DNA of 64,000 nucleotides from UBA4733 sp036734945 (lineage in GTDB: Bacteria > Chloroflexota > UBA4733). This document shows, piece after piece, positions 34,028 to 41,984 of the stretch. The stretch is taken from contig DAIMXP010000026.1 of NCBI GenBank assembly GCA_036734945.1, forward strand, positions 6,415-70,414. The letters are read 5' to 3'. The first letter of the stretch is position 1; the number at the start of each line of letters is the position of its first letter. A program made the position numbers and the translations under genes. The notes beneath the pieces were generated by a model. The model saw only the letters and a program-made list of their open reading frames with translations. It did not search any database and had not been told where the DNA came from.

Positions 34028-34111
34028 GTTCCTGTGCGTCTCCTCCCCGCTGTGCTGAAGTGACTATACTCTCTGGGGCGACCGTGGCGATTGGCGAGAG
34101 GAATGCGAGCA

Positions 34112-34900
34112 ATGACAGCCCAACCAGTGACAGCGACTGAGGAGCAGATTGCCTTCTATCAAACGAACGGCTATGTGAAGTTCGAAAACGTGCTGACCCT
34201 GGAGGAGGTGGCGGCCTTTCGGGCGGCGTTGGCGGAGGTCACCGAGCGGCCCGGCGAGGGCTACTTCTTCAACAAGGGGGCGCAGTACACGCAACACGTC
34301 AATGTGTGGACGATGGGCGACGCCATTCGCAGCTTCGTCTTCAACCCGACGCTGGCAGGTATCGCCCGCCAGCTCACGCGCAGCTCGCAGGTACGCATCT
34401 GGCACGACCAGGAGATCATCAAGATGCCGGGCGACCGTCCCTCCTCCTGGCACCAGGACCTCACCGTCTGGCCGATGCTGGAGGCGGGACCCCTCACCTG
34501 CTGGCTGGCGTTGGTCGATGTGCCCGTCGAGATGGGCTGCATGAGCTTCCTCCCCGGCTCCCAGCGCTGGGGGCGCCTGGCCACAGCTTCGCTGCCACGC
34601 GAGTCCATGGAATCGCTGGATGGCGTGCGCCTGCTGGTGCCCGATGACAAGCGCGACCAGTTGCAGGCGGCGACCGTCCCCGTGACGGCGGGCAGTTGCA
34701 CCTTCCACAACTCGCTGACGCTGCACTACGCCGGCCCCAACCTCACCGACCAGCCGCGTGAGGGTTTCATCATCAACTATCTGCCGGACACGATCCACTA
34801 CAGCGGCAGGAAGCACGTCACGACCGATTCCCTGGAGTTAATGCCAGGAGCGCCGCTGGAAGGTGATCTGTTCCCGGTGCTGGCGCGGGTGAATGGTTAG
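34112..34900 (+). CDS. Phytanoyl-CoA dioxygenase (PhyH) family protein
   Basis: A 262-residue Fe(II)/2-oxoglutarate-dependent oxygenase. The iron ligands are H114-Q-D116 in SSWHQD and a distal His, probably H205 in LHYAGPN. The GAGPLTCWLALVDV-like strand and FLPGSQRWG are typical. Substrates vary widely in this family. ATG 34112 follows GAGAGGA; ATG 34103 is too close to that site. The gene is divergent from rhamnulokinase. A copy of its last 16 codons with changes is found as a fragment at 39747-39823. Confidence 0.88.
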   Translation: MTAQPVTATEEQIAFYQTNGYVKFENVLTLEEVAAFRAALAEVTERPGEGYFFNKGAQYTQHVNVWTMGDAIRSFVFNPTLAGIARQLTRSSQVRIWHDQEIIKMPGDRPSSWHQDLTVWPMLEAGPLTCWLALVDVPVEMGCMSFLPGSQRWGRLATASLPRESMESLDGVRLLVPDDKRDQLQAATVPVTAGSCTFHNSLTLHYAGPNLTDQPREGFIINYLPDTIHYSGRKHVTTDSLELMPGAPLEGDLFPVLARVNG

Positions 34901-35039
34901 GATGTGTCGTAGGGTCGAGTGAAGCTTCGGCTGCGACTTACGCGACGGGTACCTTACCACTACTTTAGGTGCCTGAGGGCAGAGCGAAATGGCTTCAGCA
35001 ACCGCCGTTCCCGGCTGTGCCTCCAGCAATCGGATTCCG

Positions 35040-35402
35040 CTACACGCCAGGCCGCTCCATAAAGACAGTAGCGGGTACGCCGAAACGCGTCGCTAGCTTG
35101 GTGATGTGTGTGAGCGCGAGGCGTCGCTTGCCCGTCAGCACCTCGGTGAGGATGGAAGGTGAGCCGAACAATGGCACGAGATCGGTCTGCGCCAGCCCAT
35201 GCTCGGCCATAAGGTACCGTAGCGCTTCTACCCCGCTAGTTGGCGGGGCCGTCACATGCGCGTCCTCGTAGGTCTCCACCAAATCGGTCAGCGCCCCTAA
35301 GTACGCCTCCTCGGCCGGCGAACGCTCAGGTTGGTCGATGAGGCGGTCAATCACCCCCAGTGCCTCAGCAAGGTGGGCATCATCGCCAATGGAGAGCATC
35401 AT
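35040..35402 (-). CDS. HigA-like XRE antitoxin, no toxin adjacent
   Basis: A 120-residue protein. Its acidic helical N-terminus contains EAYLGALTDLVETYE. The XRE helix-turn-helix has LRYLMAEHGLAQTDLVPLFG, then PSILTEVLTGKRRLALTHI. This is the HigA antitoxin architecture. No HigB toxin is found on either side, so it is an orphan or serves another toxin. The start region (ATG 35402 or 35399) lies inside a 19-bp tandem duplication and has no clear ribosome-binding site, so the true start is uncertain. Confidence 0.72.
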   Translation of the reverse strand: MMLSIGDDAHLAEALGVIDRLIDQPERSPAEEAYLGALTDLVETYEDAHVTAPPTSGVEALRYLMAEHGLAQTDLVPLFGSPSILTEVLTGKRRLALTHITKLATRFGVPATVFMERPGV

Positions 35403-35415
35403 CGCCAATGGAGAG
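35378..35415. repeat. 19-bp tandem duplication at the HigA start
   Basis: CATCATCGCCAATGGAGAG occurs twice without a gap (35378-35396 and 35397-35415). The second copy supplies the in-frame ATG codons of the HigA-like gene. The unit length is not a multiple of three, so the duplication changed the frame of the upstream sequence. Confidence 0.85.
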
Positions 35416-35540
35416 CAACGGAAAGGCGCGGACCAATGCCAGATATCGCTCCTATGGGAGCATTTCGCGGGTACCCTGTCAAGAGCCAAACCAACTTGCG
35501 GTTTAGAACCTCGCGACGCTCTCGCTGCTACCATTATGGC

Positions 35541-35765
35541 ATGCAACGCACCACAATCAGGTTGCCTGAGGTCCTGGTACAACGGCTGCGCCAGATCGCC
35601 GCTGAACGGGGAACGTCCATAGCTGCGCTACTGCGCGAGGCAGCCGAGGAACAGGCACGCCGGTATCGCCCCAGTCCGCGTAGTCTGGGAATTGGCGACT
35701 CGGGGCATATGGACACGGCGCGGCGAGCGAGCGACGAACGTCCCGTCCCGCGCGCATGGCGCTAA
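35541..35765 (+). CDS. CopG/VapB-type ribbon-helix-helix antitoxin
   Basis: A 74-residue protein. The first 45 residues are a ribbon-helix-helix domain: MQRTTIRLPEVLVQRLRQIA then TSIAALLREAAEEQARRY. The rest is a basic tail that normally contacts a PIN toxin. The stop codon overlaps the ATG of a truncated nine-codon toxin start (TAATG), the usual vapBC arrangement. With its toxin lost, it is an orphan antitoxin. Confidence 0.72.
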   Translation: MQRTTIRLPEVLVQRLRQIAAERGTSIAALLREAAEEQARRYRPSPRSLGIGDSGHMDTARRASDERPVPRAWR

Positions 35766-35794
35766 TGCTTGATGCGGCACCGGTCTATGCTTAA
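35765..35794 (+). pseudogene. Truncated vapC (PIN toxin) start
   Basis: The ATG overlaps the stop codon of the antitoxin gene. The nine encoded residues, MLDAAPVYA, match the N-terminal beta strand of PIN toxins, which contains the first catalytic Asp (typically LDAGPLYAL). A TAA stop follows immediately. No further PIN sequence is found before the hairpin repeat at 35828, so the toxin is deleted rather than merely frameshifted. Confidence 0.6.
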
Positions 35795-35827
35795 CTTGGC
35801 CGGCCGGGACGATGCCTGGAGGAACCC

Positions 35828-35874
35828 CTTCCGGCTCGCACAACTCGCCAGGTTTCCCCCTGACGGGAGAAACC
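35828..35874. repeat. Hairpin repeat, copy 2
   Basis: CCTTCCGGCTCGCACAACTC continues into GCCAGG and then TTTCCCCCTGACGGGAGAAA. It matches the 32461-32507 unit, with an imperfect stem. Compensating changes on both sides of the stem suggest that the hairpin is conserved rather than the sequence. Confidence 0.6.
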
Positions 35875-35980
35875 TTCCCTGCGATTCGGGGACGGATTCG
35901 TGCTGGACAGCCTGGTTAGGTTGACGGTTCGGCGGTACAGAGGGGTGTCGGCGAAGCGGCTGCCCGCCTCGTGAATCGTT

Positions 35981-36187
35981 CTAGCGGCCAAAGGGCAGCA
36001 GCATTGCCACGCGGGCCACATGTGGCTGGTCGGCCTTGCCCCGGTATTCGCCGGCGTCCCAGCGCCTAATGAACTCCGCGCCGCTGATGGACAGCTCCCG
36101 ATGAGCCAATTGATCGAAGATGGCCCGCGCTTCCTCGGGATCCAACTCTTCGGCGCAGGCACGTTGCTCACGTGGCAGTACGGCCAT
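35981..36187 (-). CDS. Small uncharacterised protein, copy 1 of a duplicated block
   Basis: A 68-residue protein of unknown family, with a helical, acidic N-half (ELDPEEARAIFDQLAHREL) and a C-half with FIRRWDAGEYRGKAD ending LLPFGR. GAGAGGGG lies upstream of ATG 36187. The gene lies in a block of about 330 bp that is repeated at 41733-42065, where the reading frame is broken. Size and surroundings recall small antitoxin-like proteins, but this is not shown. Confidence 0.6.
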   Translation of the reverse strand: MAVLPREQRACAEELDPEEARAIFDQLAHRELSISGAEFIRRWDAGEYRGKADQPHVARVAMLLPFGR

Positions 36188-36443
36188 GGCGGTCCCCTCT
36201 CGCGTTGATGAGACGATACCACCCTTCTTACCACGTCCCAGCGCGCGTAGCAAGGGCCGGTGCGGAACGGGAGCGAACGTCACTGCCGCGGCCAAACGCC
36301 TCCCTGAAGTTACGCGTGGCTTCCCATTGGTGGCTGAGAGCTGGTGCTAACGGGCATCATTCCTCTTTGGCACATACCGGCTGGGCGTGGACGCAGACCC
36401 GCATCGCGCATCGGCCCGGGCGTCTCCGCCGCCGTCCCCCAGG

Positions 36444-36902
36444 TTATCTGAGCCAGGTGGGGAACTGTCGATCAAAGCCGGGCCAGAAGAGCAGCCAGGC
36501 GAGGAAGTAGACGCCGTCATTGAGTAGGAATAGCACCATGGCCATCAACGCGGCCGGTGCGGGGATCAAGTAACCAAGGACGACCACCGACAGGCCCAGT
36601 CCGATCGGCCCCACGACCGCCGCATAGAGCCGGCCCAGGTGATCGCGCCCGGAGGCCCACAAGGCTCGCGTGCCCAACGGCCACAGCGCGAGGATGAGCG
36701 GTAACCATGCCCGGGTCACGATCCACCAGCGCGCTACCGCCGGTTCGCCTGTCACGCCGACCCCGAACCAGGTCCGTCCGACCATAACCGACGCGACCGT
36801 TAGGCACGCGAGGCTCAGGCCCGTCCACACCCAGAGCGTCTGGCGAGTCTGCGGCGGACGAGTCCGCCAGGGTCCATACCGCGTCGTAGATGGATCCACC
36901 AT
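36444..36902 (-). CDS. Small integral membrane protein, unknown
   Basis: A 152-residue protein with four predicted membrane helices, including WVWTGLSLACLTVASVMVG, a WLPLILALWPLG segment, YAAVVGPIGLGLSVVVLGYL and the MVLFLLNDGVYFLAWLLF segment. The N-terminus is polar and cytoplasmic. ATG 36902 has GGGGGTGG upstream. It follows the sigma factor/solute-binding-protein gene on the same strand by 88 bases. No family recognised. Confidence 0.65.
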   Translation of the reverse strand: MVDPSTTRYGPWRTRPPQTRQTLWVWTGLSLACLTVASVMVGRTWFGVGVTGEPAVARWWIVTRAWLPLILALWPLGTRALWASGRDHLGRLYAAVVGPIGLGLSVVVLGYLIPAPAALMAMVLFLLNDGVYFLAWLLFWPGFDRQFPTWLR

Positions 36903-36990
36903 CCGCCACCCCCTTCTGACCGGTCGACCATCCCTCTAGGATGGGGGATTGCTCCGTCGCTGTCGCCACCGGAACTGCGGCGGCGGACGC

Positions 36991-39651
36991 TCACCCGTGC
37001 CCGGACAGCACCGCATTGATCGCTGTCGTCGCCGCTTGGCAAGCAACAAACGGGTCCTGCCCGCCTTGCAGCGCCGCATCCAGCGACCGGAGCAGGGCGA
37101 TGACGTCCGGGCCGGGCGAGACAGCGTAGGCGGCGTAGCGGGCCGTCCGCAGGATCGCCGTCTTCTCCTCGCCATCGAGCGACAGTCCCTGCTGCCCAGG
37201 GTCGACCACTTTGGCTGTGGACAGTGTCGCCGGGACGAAGAGTTGCTGTTGCAGTTGGCTCGCTAGCGCCGCCATCACCAGGAAGCTGCTGGCGGGATCA
37301 GTCGTTGCGGTCGTCATGACCACGGCATCTTGCAGCCCCAGGCTGGAGTATGGCACCTTGCCGTGAAACGGCTCGGCCAGGTAAAGGCGCCGCGGCGTCC
37401 CTTGTTCCACGGGGATGCTGGCGCTGAGCCAGTTCGGCAGCAAGGCGATCCGCGCGCCGCCGACGGAGAGCATGCCGTGATCGAACGACAAGTTGACGGT
37501 CCCTGGCGGGGCGACGATGGTCCGCGGCTGGAACAGCCCAGCGTAGAATCCGGCCGCCTCCACGGCCGCCGGCTGGTCCAACAGGCACCGAGTCCCGTCC
37601 GCGCTGAGGATGGCCCCGCCGTTCTGCTCGACGAACATGCCCACGTTGAGCGAGGCTGGCGCCAGTGCATACTGCAACGGCGGTTTGGTCACCTTGAGGC
37701 CGGCATCCAGCAACTGTTGCCAGTTCCAGCCGCCGATCGGGATGGCAACACCGGCAGATTCCAACAGTTCCTTGTCGTAGAGCAGCATGGTGGGCATGAC
37801 GCTGAGCGGCAAGCCGTAGAGCTTGCCGTCCACGCGCACGGCGTCCAGCGCGCCGGGAAAGTAGTCGTCGAGCCTGATGTGTGCGGTCGAACGCACGAAC
37901 TCGTCCAAGGGGCGAATGAGCAGGCGACCGGCCAGTTGCCGGACCTGGGCGTCCGGTCCGATGCTCGCGTAGACGCCGGATGCCTGCTCGACCAGGCTGC
38001 TGCTCAGCACCAACAACTCCAGACGTAACGCCACATTGGCGGACGTGAGCGTTTGGGCGAGCGTGTTCACGACGCCGGCAGTCGGTTGTTGTCCCTCTGG
38101 TACCGGGGTGGCTTCGGGCGGGGTCAGCCAGATGATATGCGGATCCACCGGTGTTTTGGCCGCTGCCAGGGCAGCAACCGCCGGGGGAAGCACGTCCGTG
38201 AGCCGCGTGATGGTGGTGGTGTAGGCGCCGCCGGGTCGCACGCCGCCGACGCGAGTCGGCGGGACAGCGGCGCCGCTGCCGGCGGGTAGCGGCAACCTGG
38301 GCGCGATGCAACCGGAGACGGTCACCACCGCCAACCCGCTGGCGGTACTCAGGAAGGTACGACGAGATAGCTCTATGGCCATACTCCTCTCGGTCGGCTG
38401 GAGAGCGCAGGCGAAGGCGCCGGCCGTGCTCCAGGTGGTGGCTGGCTCGAACTCGACGAAGACGCGGGTGGTGACCGTCGCAAACTGCACCGCCTGCACC
38501 AGGCCATCGTCGCGCCGGCAGCGGACGAGATAGGCGGCGTCCTCGAGCTGCTCGACCTTCAGCAACGTCTCCCCGAACGGCGCGTCCTCGAGCTGGACGA
38601 AGCGCAGCGCCTGCACCGGGTACACATTGCGGTGTTCCACGACGGTCGCCGTGACACCGGACGCCTGGTAGCGCAGCACCACCGCCGGCATCTGCCAGGC
38701 GTAGCACGGGGGATCGAAGGCGGTCGCCCGTTGCGGCTCCGGCGGGCAGAACTCGACACCGACGAGCTGCCAGGTCGGCTCCCCAAAGACGAGGACGGGG
38801 AAGCCGGCGAGACGCTCCGCTTCCTCGAGTGTAGTGGGCATTCCTGAGCGTGGCGGCCCCATGAGCAGGTAGGTTCCTTCGGGGGGTGGGGCCGAGAAGT
38901 CCGGGGCGGGCGGCGCTTGCTCGCCTGGAGCGAGCGGGCCGGTCGCGATGCCCCGGGGATGGGGAACGGCGCGCAGGAGGAGGGGTAGGCGGCGGCGCAC
39001 GGCCGGCCAGACGCTGCTGTCGCTGGGAACCGTTGCTACCAGGTATGTGGCGAGCACGTGCCGCAACGCTCGCCGCTCTTCCGACCGGCCGGTGGAGACG
39101 CTTGCATGGAACTCAGCGAGAGACTTCCGCAGCTTCTTCTTGGCGGCGTAGAGCCGTGACTTGACGGTGCCCAGCGGGCTACCGGTAGCGCGGGCGATGG
39201 CCGCTTCCTCCCAGTCCAGGTAGTAGCGCTGGACCAGCACCGCCCGCTGTGCTGGCGGCAGTCCCCCGATCGCCAGCACCACCAGATCGTGCCTCTCGCG
39301 ATGCATCGCTGCTTCCTCCGGTCCGGGCGCAGGGTGCGCGAGTTCGGCCAGGATGGATTCGGCGTCGGCGCCCATTGTCACCGGCCTGGCTTTGCGGGTC
39401 ACGTCCACCGCACGGTTGGCCACGATGCGAAAGAACCAGGAGGCAAAGGTGCGGCCCGAATCGAACTGGGCGATGCGCTCATAGGCGGCCAGGAAAGCGT
39501 CTGCCACGGCGTCCTCGGCGGCCATGCGGTCGCCGGTGATGGCGTAGGCAGTACGCAAGGCCCGCACCTGGTGGCGTCGCACCAGCGCCTCCAGCCCGCC
39601 GATGTCCCCTTGTTGGAGCGCTGTGATCGCGGCATGTTCGGACTGGTCCAT
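36991..39651 (-). CDS. ECF sigma factor in one frame with a Tat-type solute-binding protein
   Basis: One uninterrupted 886-codon frame encodes three parts. Residues 1-185 are an ECF sigma factor: region 2 with AAEDAVADAFLAAYERI and FASWFFRIVANRAVD, region 4 with LPPAQRAVLVQRYYLDWEEA and GTVKSRLYAAKKKL. Residues 265-405 look like a DUF4367-type domain (PTTLEEAERLAGFPVLVFG). From M424 a Tat/lipoprotein signal (SRRTFLS at 429-435, lipobox TVSGC at 444-448) leads a solute-binding domain with YGLPLSVMPTMLLYDKELLE. No membrane helix precedes the Tat signal. ATG 38382 (M424) follows GAGAGGAGT, a close but possible ribosome-binding site, so a separate 463-residue lipoprotein may also be made. Confidence 0.85.
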   Translation of the reverse strand: MDQSEHAAITALQQGDIGGLEALVRRHQVRALRTAYAITGDRMAAEDAVADAFLAAYERIAQFDSGRTFASWFFRIVANRAVDVTRKARPVTMGADAESILAELAHPAPGPEEAAMHRERHDLVVLAIGGLPPAQRAVLVQRYYLDWEEAAIARATGSPLGTVKSRLYAAKKKLRKSLAEFHASVSTGRSEERRALRHVLATYLVATVPSDSSVWPAVRRRLPLLLRAVPHPRGIATGPLAPGEQAPPAPDFSAPPPEGTYLLMGPPRSGMPTTLEEAERLAGFPVLVFGEPTWQLVGVEFCPPEPQRATAFDPPCYAWQMPAVVLRYQASGVTATVVEHRNVYPVQALRFVQLEDAPFGETLLKVEQLEDAAYLVRCRRDDGLVQAVQFATVTTRVFVEFEPATTWSTAGAFACALQPTERSMAIELSRRTFLSTASGLAVVTVSGCIAPRLPLPAGSGAAVPPTRVGGVRPGGAYTTTITRLTDVLPPAVAALAAAKTPVDPHIIWLTPPEATPVPEGQQPTAGVVNTLAQTLTSANVALRLELLVLSSSLVEQASGVYASIGPDAQVRQLAGRLLIRPLDEFVRSTAHIRLDDYFPGALDAVRVDGKLYGLPLSVMPTMLLYDKELLESAGVAIPIGGWNWQQLLDAGLKVTKPPLQYALAPASLNVGMFVEQNGGAILSADGTRCLLDQPAAVEAAGFYAGLFQPRTIVAPPGTVNLSFDHGMLSVGGARIALLPNWLSASIPVEQGTPRRLYLAEPFHGKVPYSSLGLQDAVVMTTATTDPASSFLVMAALASQLQQQLFVPATLSTAKVVDPGQQGLSLDGEEKTAILRTARYAAYAVSPGPDVIALLRSLDAALQGGQDPFVACQAATTAINAVLSGHG

Positions 39652-39746
39652 ACCCACATCCCTTTATGCCACGATCAGCGATCACGCGACGCGGCCGTAC
39701 AGCTATCCTACGTGCGGGCGGTACCGAAAGTTCGATCCCTTGCATC

Positions 39747-39823
39747 TGGCACCCGGTGCGCCGCTAGAAGGCGACCTGTTCCCGGTGCTGGCGCGAGCGA
39801 ACGGTGGAGGGTGGGCCGTATGA
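39747..39823 (+). pseudogene. Fragment of a phyH-type gene (3' end)
   Basis: The encoded APGAPLEGDLFPVLARANG closely matches the C-terminus of the PhyH protein at 34112-34900 (MPGAPLEGDLFPVLARVNG), and the DNA is clearly similar with mostly silent changes. Nothing further of the gene is found upstream; the sequence before it, to 39652, is unrelated. It ends in TGA at 39821. It is either the scar of a deleted paralogue or a copied fragment. Confidence 0.7.
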
Positions 39824-39961
39824 CTTGATGATGCTTCAAATGCCGGCTCGAACGTTTGTTGGCATCAGCCCTGTCGGTGGCTACCGGCGGTTGAACTTCA
39901 CTGAGATGAAGGCAACGGAACAGCGGTTTCCGATCGAATGCAACACCGGGCGAGCATCCCG

Positions 39962-40288
39962 TTATGGATACGCTTCCAGTCCTGCTTGCAGTGCGCCCGC
40001 GAGCGTGCCGTCAACATGGCCGGCCCCGGGGAAGGACCATTCATCGGCATCGTACCGTTCATCGCTGTACTTGAAGATCGCAAACTCCCAGTTGTCGGTG
40101 CTCCCGGTGTAGGCCAGGCGACAAAGACGGTAGGGCCCGCCATAGTCCAGGCGGTCGAGGTACAGATACCTTCCTCGATAGCGGGCGCGGTAAAAGCGGT
40201 CCGGGTCTCGGATGACCCGTTCGTTGAATTCCTGGATAACGGCATCAGCCCACTGCTGGACGTGCTCTGGGATGGCGTCCTTACGCAT
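39962..40288 (-). CDS. Conserved hypothetical protein
   Basis: A 108-residue protein with aromatic-rich blocks FYRARYRGRYLYLDRLDYGG, LCRLAYTG, NWEFAIFKYSDERYD and an EWSFPGAGHVDGT segment. The low ratio of small hydrophobic residues and the many Tyr/Trp suggest a compact beta-rich fold. I have seen related proteins only as hypotheticals; no function is assigned. Its upstream site is weak (GAGCGAGAAG). It lies between gene remnants, but its frame is intact and its codon use is normal. Confidence 0.6.
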   Translation of the reverse strand: MRKDAIPEHVQQWADAVIQEFNERVIRDPDRFYRARYRGRYLYLDRLDYGGPYRLCRLAYTGSTDNWEFAIFKYSDERYDADEWSFPGAGHVDGTLAGALQAGLEAYP

Positions 40289-40573
40289 CGTCGCCCATCG
40301 CTGCTTCTCGCTCCGTCATTGCCCGTGCTCGCTGATCGGTGACGCGATCATGCCGCTGCCTCCACGCCGCGTGCGGCCGTGATCGCCACAATCGTACTGC
40401 CCGTGCAGACACTGCACTGAACAGCCCGTCTGTTGAGAGTTCCCTACGTTACCACGGCTGGATGAACAGCGCCAGAGGACCAGCAAGACGAACTGCTCAT
40501 CACGAAGGACCTGCGTGTACTCAGCGCCAACCCGGCCGCGTTGGCGACCCCGATGTCGTTCCGCCCTATGCCC
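40289..40573. other. Gene-free stretch, probably decayed
   Basis: No supported gene. On the plus strand, 40485-40567 reads DELLITKDLRVLSANPAALA, which recalls the C-terminus of PIN-like toxins, but it lacks a start and domain context. Taken as decayed sequence. Confidence 0.3.
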
Positions 40574-40972
40574 TCAGAGATTAGCGATGATGTGCTCGAT
40601 CTGCAGGTACAGGGAAACACGCTGCTCGCGGAAGAACTGGGTGCGCGCCTGGCGTTCTCCCTCCTCGGGACCGGCGTAGCGGATCGCCAGCGCCCGGATG
40701 TCCCGTTGGGACTGCTCCGGGTCGTCCACGATGCGCACCCGGCCTTGCAGCGTGAGGTAGCGGTAGCCATCCTCGATGCAGAGGGAGACGCGCTGGTCGC
40801 GCCGCATATTCCGGTCCTTCACCCGCCCGTGCGCCGTATTGAACACGATCTCGTCCTGGCGCACGTCGTACCAAACTACGGTCTGGTGCGGCATGCCGTC
40901 TTCGTTGATCGTCGCCAGGACGGCGAAGCGCGGCTCCGCGAGATAGGAACGCATACTGTCCGTGAGCGTCAT
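40574..40972 (-). CDS. PPOX-class (pyridoxamine-phosphate-oxidase-like) flavin/F420 protein
   Basis: A 132-residue split-barrel protein: LAEPRFAVLATINEDGMPHQ, VVWYDVRQDEIVFNTAHGR, KDRNMRRDQRVSLCIED and YLTLQGRVRIVDD. This layout is typical of F420- or FMN-binding oxidoreductases of the PPOX class. ATG 40972 opens the MTLTDSMRSYL start; the longer frame to 41125 encodes an unrelated leader. Substrate unknown. No F420 biosynthesis gene is in the window. Confidence 0.88.
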   Translation of the reverse strand: MTLTDSMRSYLAEPRFAVLATINEDGMPHQTVVWYDVRQDEIVFNTAHGRVKDRNMRRDQRVSLCIEDGYRYLTLQGRVRIVDDPEQSQRDIRALAIRYAGPEEGERQARTQFFREQRVSLYLQIEHIIANL

Positions 40973-41157
40973 TGCCAAGTTCGTAACCCTCTCCCTGTGC
41001 CTCGGCGGCGCGACCCTGATCGCGCATGTTGCATTGTACGACTGCGGGCAGTGACCGGCAGGACGGACGGCCTGCGCCGATGTCGGCCACTTTGCGACTG
41101 CGAAGGAAAAGGAAGAGGTCCTCAACAGATACTGCGCCTATCGCTCCGAACGGGCAG

Positions 41158-41232
41158 GGTGGTTATCGACGGTCAACGGATGCTCGCTTTCACCGGCGGC
41201 GTAGCGTTGGTCGATTAGCGCGTGGATTCGGC
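41158..41232 (-). pseudogene. Fragment of a Gfo/Idh gene (3' end)
   Basis: The minus strand encodes RRIHALIDQRYAAGESEHPL, which matches RIHALIDQLYAAGTREQAV at the C-terminus of the oxidoreductase at 42139-43179. The DNA, including TTGGTCGATTAGCGCGTGGAT, is nearly identical over its best part. It overlaps the end of the 41215-41589 gene, whose last codons seem to be recruited from it. Confidence 0.65.
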
Positions 41233-41589
41233 GACGTTTTGGGTGCAAATCTCGTTCATCTGAAGCTTCGTTAATGCCAACGTGTCGTGCCAATCGTTGC
41301 GATTCGGCGGCACTCCCAACTCCTGAATCAGCATGCCAAGCACATCCTCCATGCCAACGCGCCCGGTTGGTAGGTGCTGCTGCGCGAAGGTCCGTTTGTA
41401 ATCCGCCTCCAGGAGTGCCGCGGCCAGATGCAGATGGGCCTCCGGTCTGAGGCCTGCCCATTCAGGGTGCCAGTGGTAGACCAGAAGCTCCCGTCCGGCG
41501 CGGTCGAACAGGGCATAGGCATACGACGCCTGCTCGACAATCCAGCCGCTTGCCCGCTGCTCTTCGTGGACGCGGTACTGGATGGACAT
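41215..41589 (-). CDS. Conserved hypothetical protein, possibly toxin-like
   Basis: A 124-residue protein. The N-half is strand-rich (SIQYRVHEEQRASGWIVEQA, then ELLVYHWHPEWAG). A helical C-half has HLHLAA, HLPTGRVGMEDVLGMLIQEL and a DWHDTL end. The HLH plus LPTGR/EDV pattern recurs in small proteins near toxin-antitoxin genes and loosely recalls TumE-type toxins; I cannot assign it. The last codons overlap a Gfo/Idh remnant. The broken copy of the small 68-residue protein lies just upstream on the same strand. Confidence 0.55.
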   Translation of the reverse strand: MSIQYRVHEEQRASGWIVEQASYAYALFDRAGRELLVYHWHPEWAGLRPEAHLHLAAALLEADYKRTFAQQHLPTGRVGMEDVLGMLIQELGVPPNRNDWHDTLALTKLQMNEICTQNVAESTR

Positions 41590-41761
41590 GGCAAACTGGA
41601 ATTCGCCGCCCTTCAATGGGAGGGGGCGGGCGCGTGCCAAAGTCGCTGCGCGCAGTTCTCCCGGCTGTCCGTGCCGTTGGACCTGTGGCACGTCGTTCGT
41701 TATGCAGGACACGGCGAGACAAAGGACATCGGCGAAGCGACTTCCCGCCTCGTGAATCGTC

Positions 41762-41984
41762 CTAGCGGCCAAAGGGTAGGAGCATGGCCACGCGGGCCAC
41801 ACGTGGCTGGTCGGCCTTGCCGTGATATTCGCCGGCGTCCCAGCGCCTGATGAACTCTGCGCCTGATGAACTCTGCGCCGCTTATGGACAACTCCCGATG
41901 AGCCAACTGATCGAAGATCGCCCGCGCTTCCTCGGGGTCCAATTCTTCGGCGCGAGCACGCTGCTCCCGCGGCATCACGGCCAT
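41762..41984 (-). pseudogene. Broken copy of the small protein at 35981
   Basis: The start, MAVMPREQRARAEELDPEEA, and the end, LLPFGR, match copy 1. A 16-bp tandem duplication of GCGCCTGATGAACTCT (41843-41858 and 41859-41874) shifts the frame after FIRR, so the intact frame is lost. ATG 41984 keeps an upstream GAGAGGGGGA. The surrounding 300 bp also match copy 1. Confidence 0.8.

Noticed and set aside
40485..40567. Possible toxin C-terminus on the plus strand
   Set aside because: Only about 20 residues resemble a PIN-like tail; there is no start and no catalytic residues, and part of it overlaps the oxidoreductase gene end.
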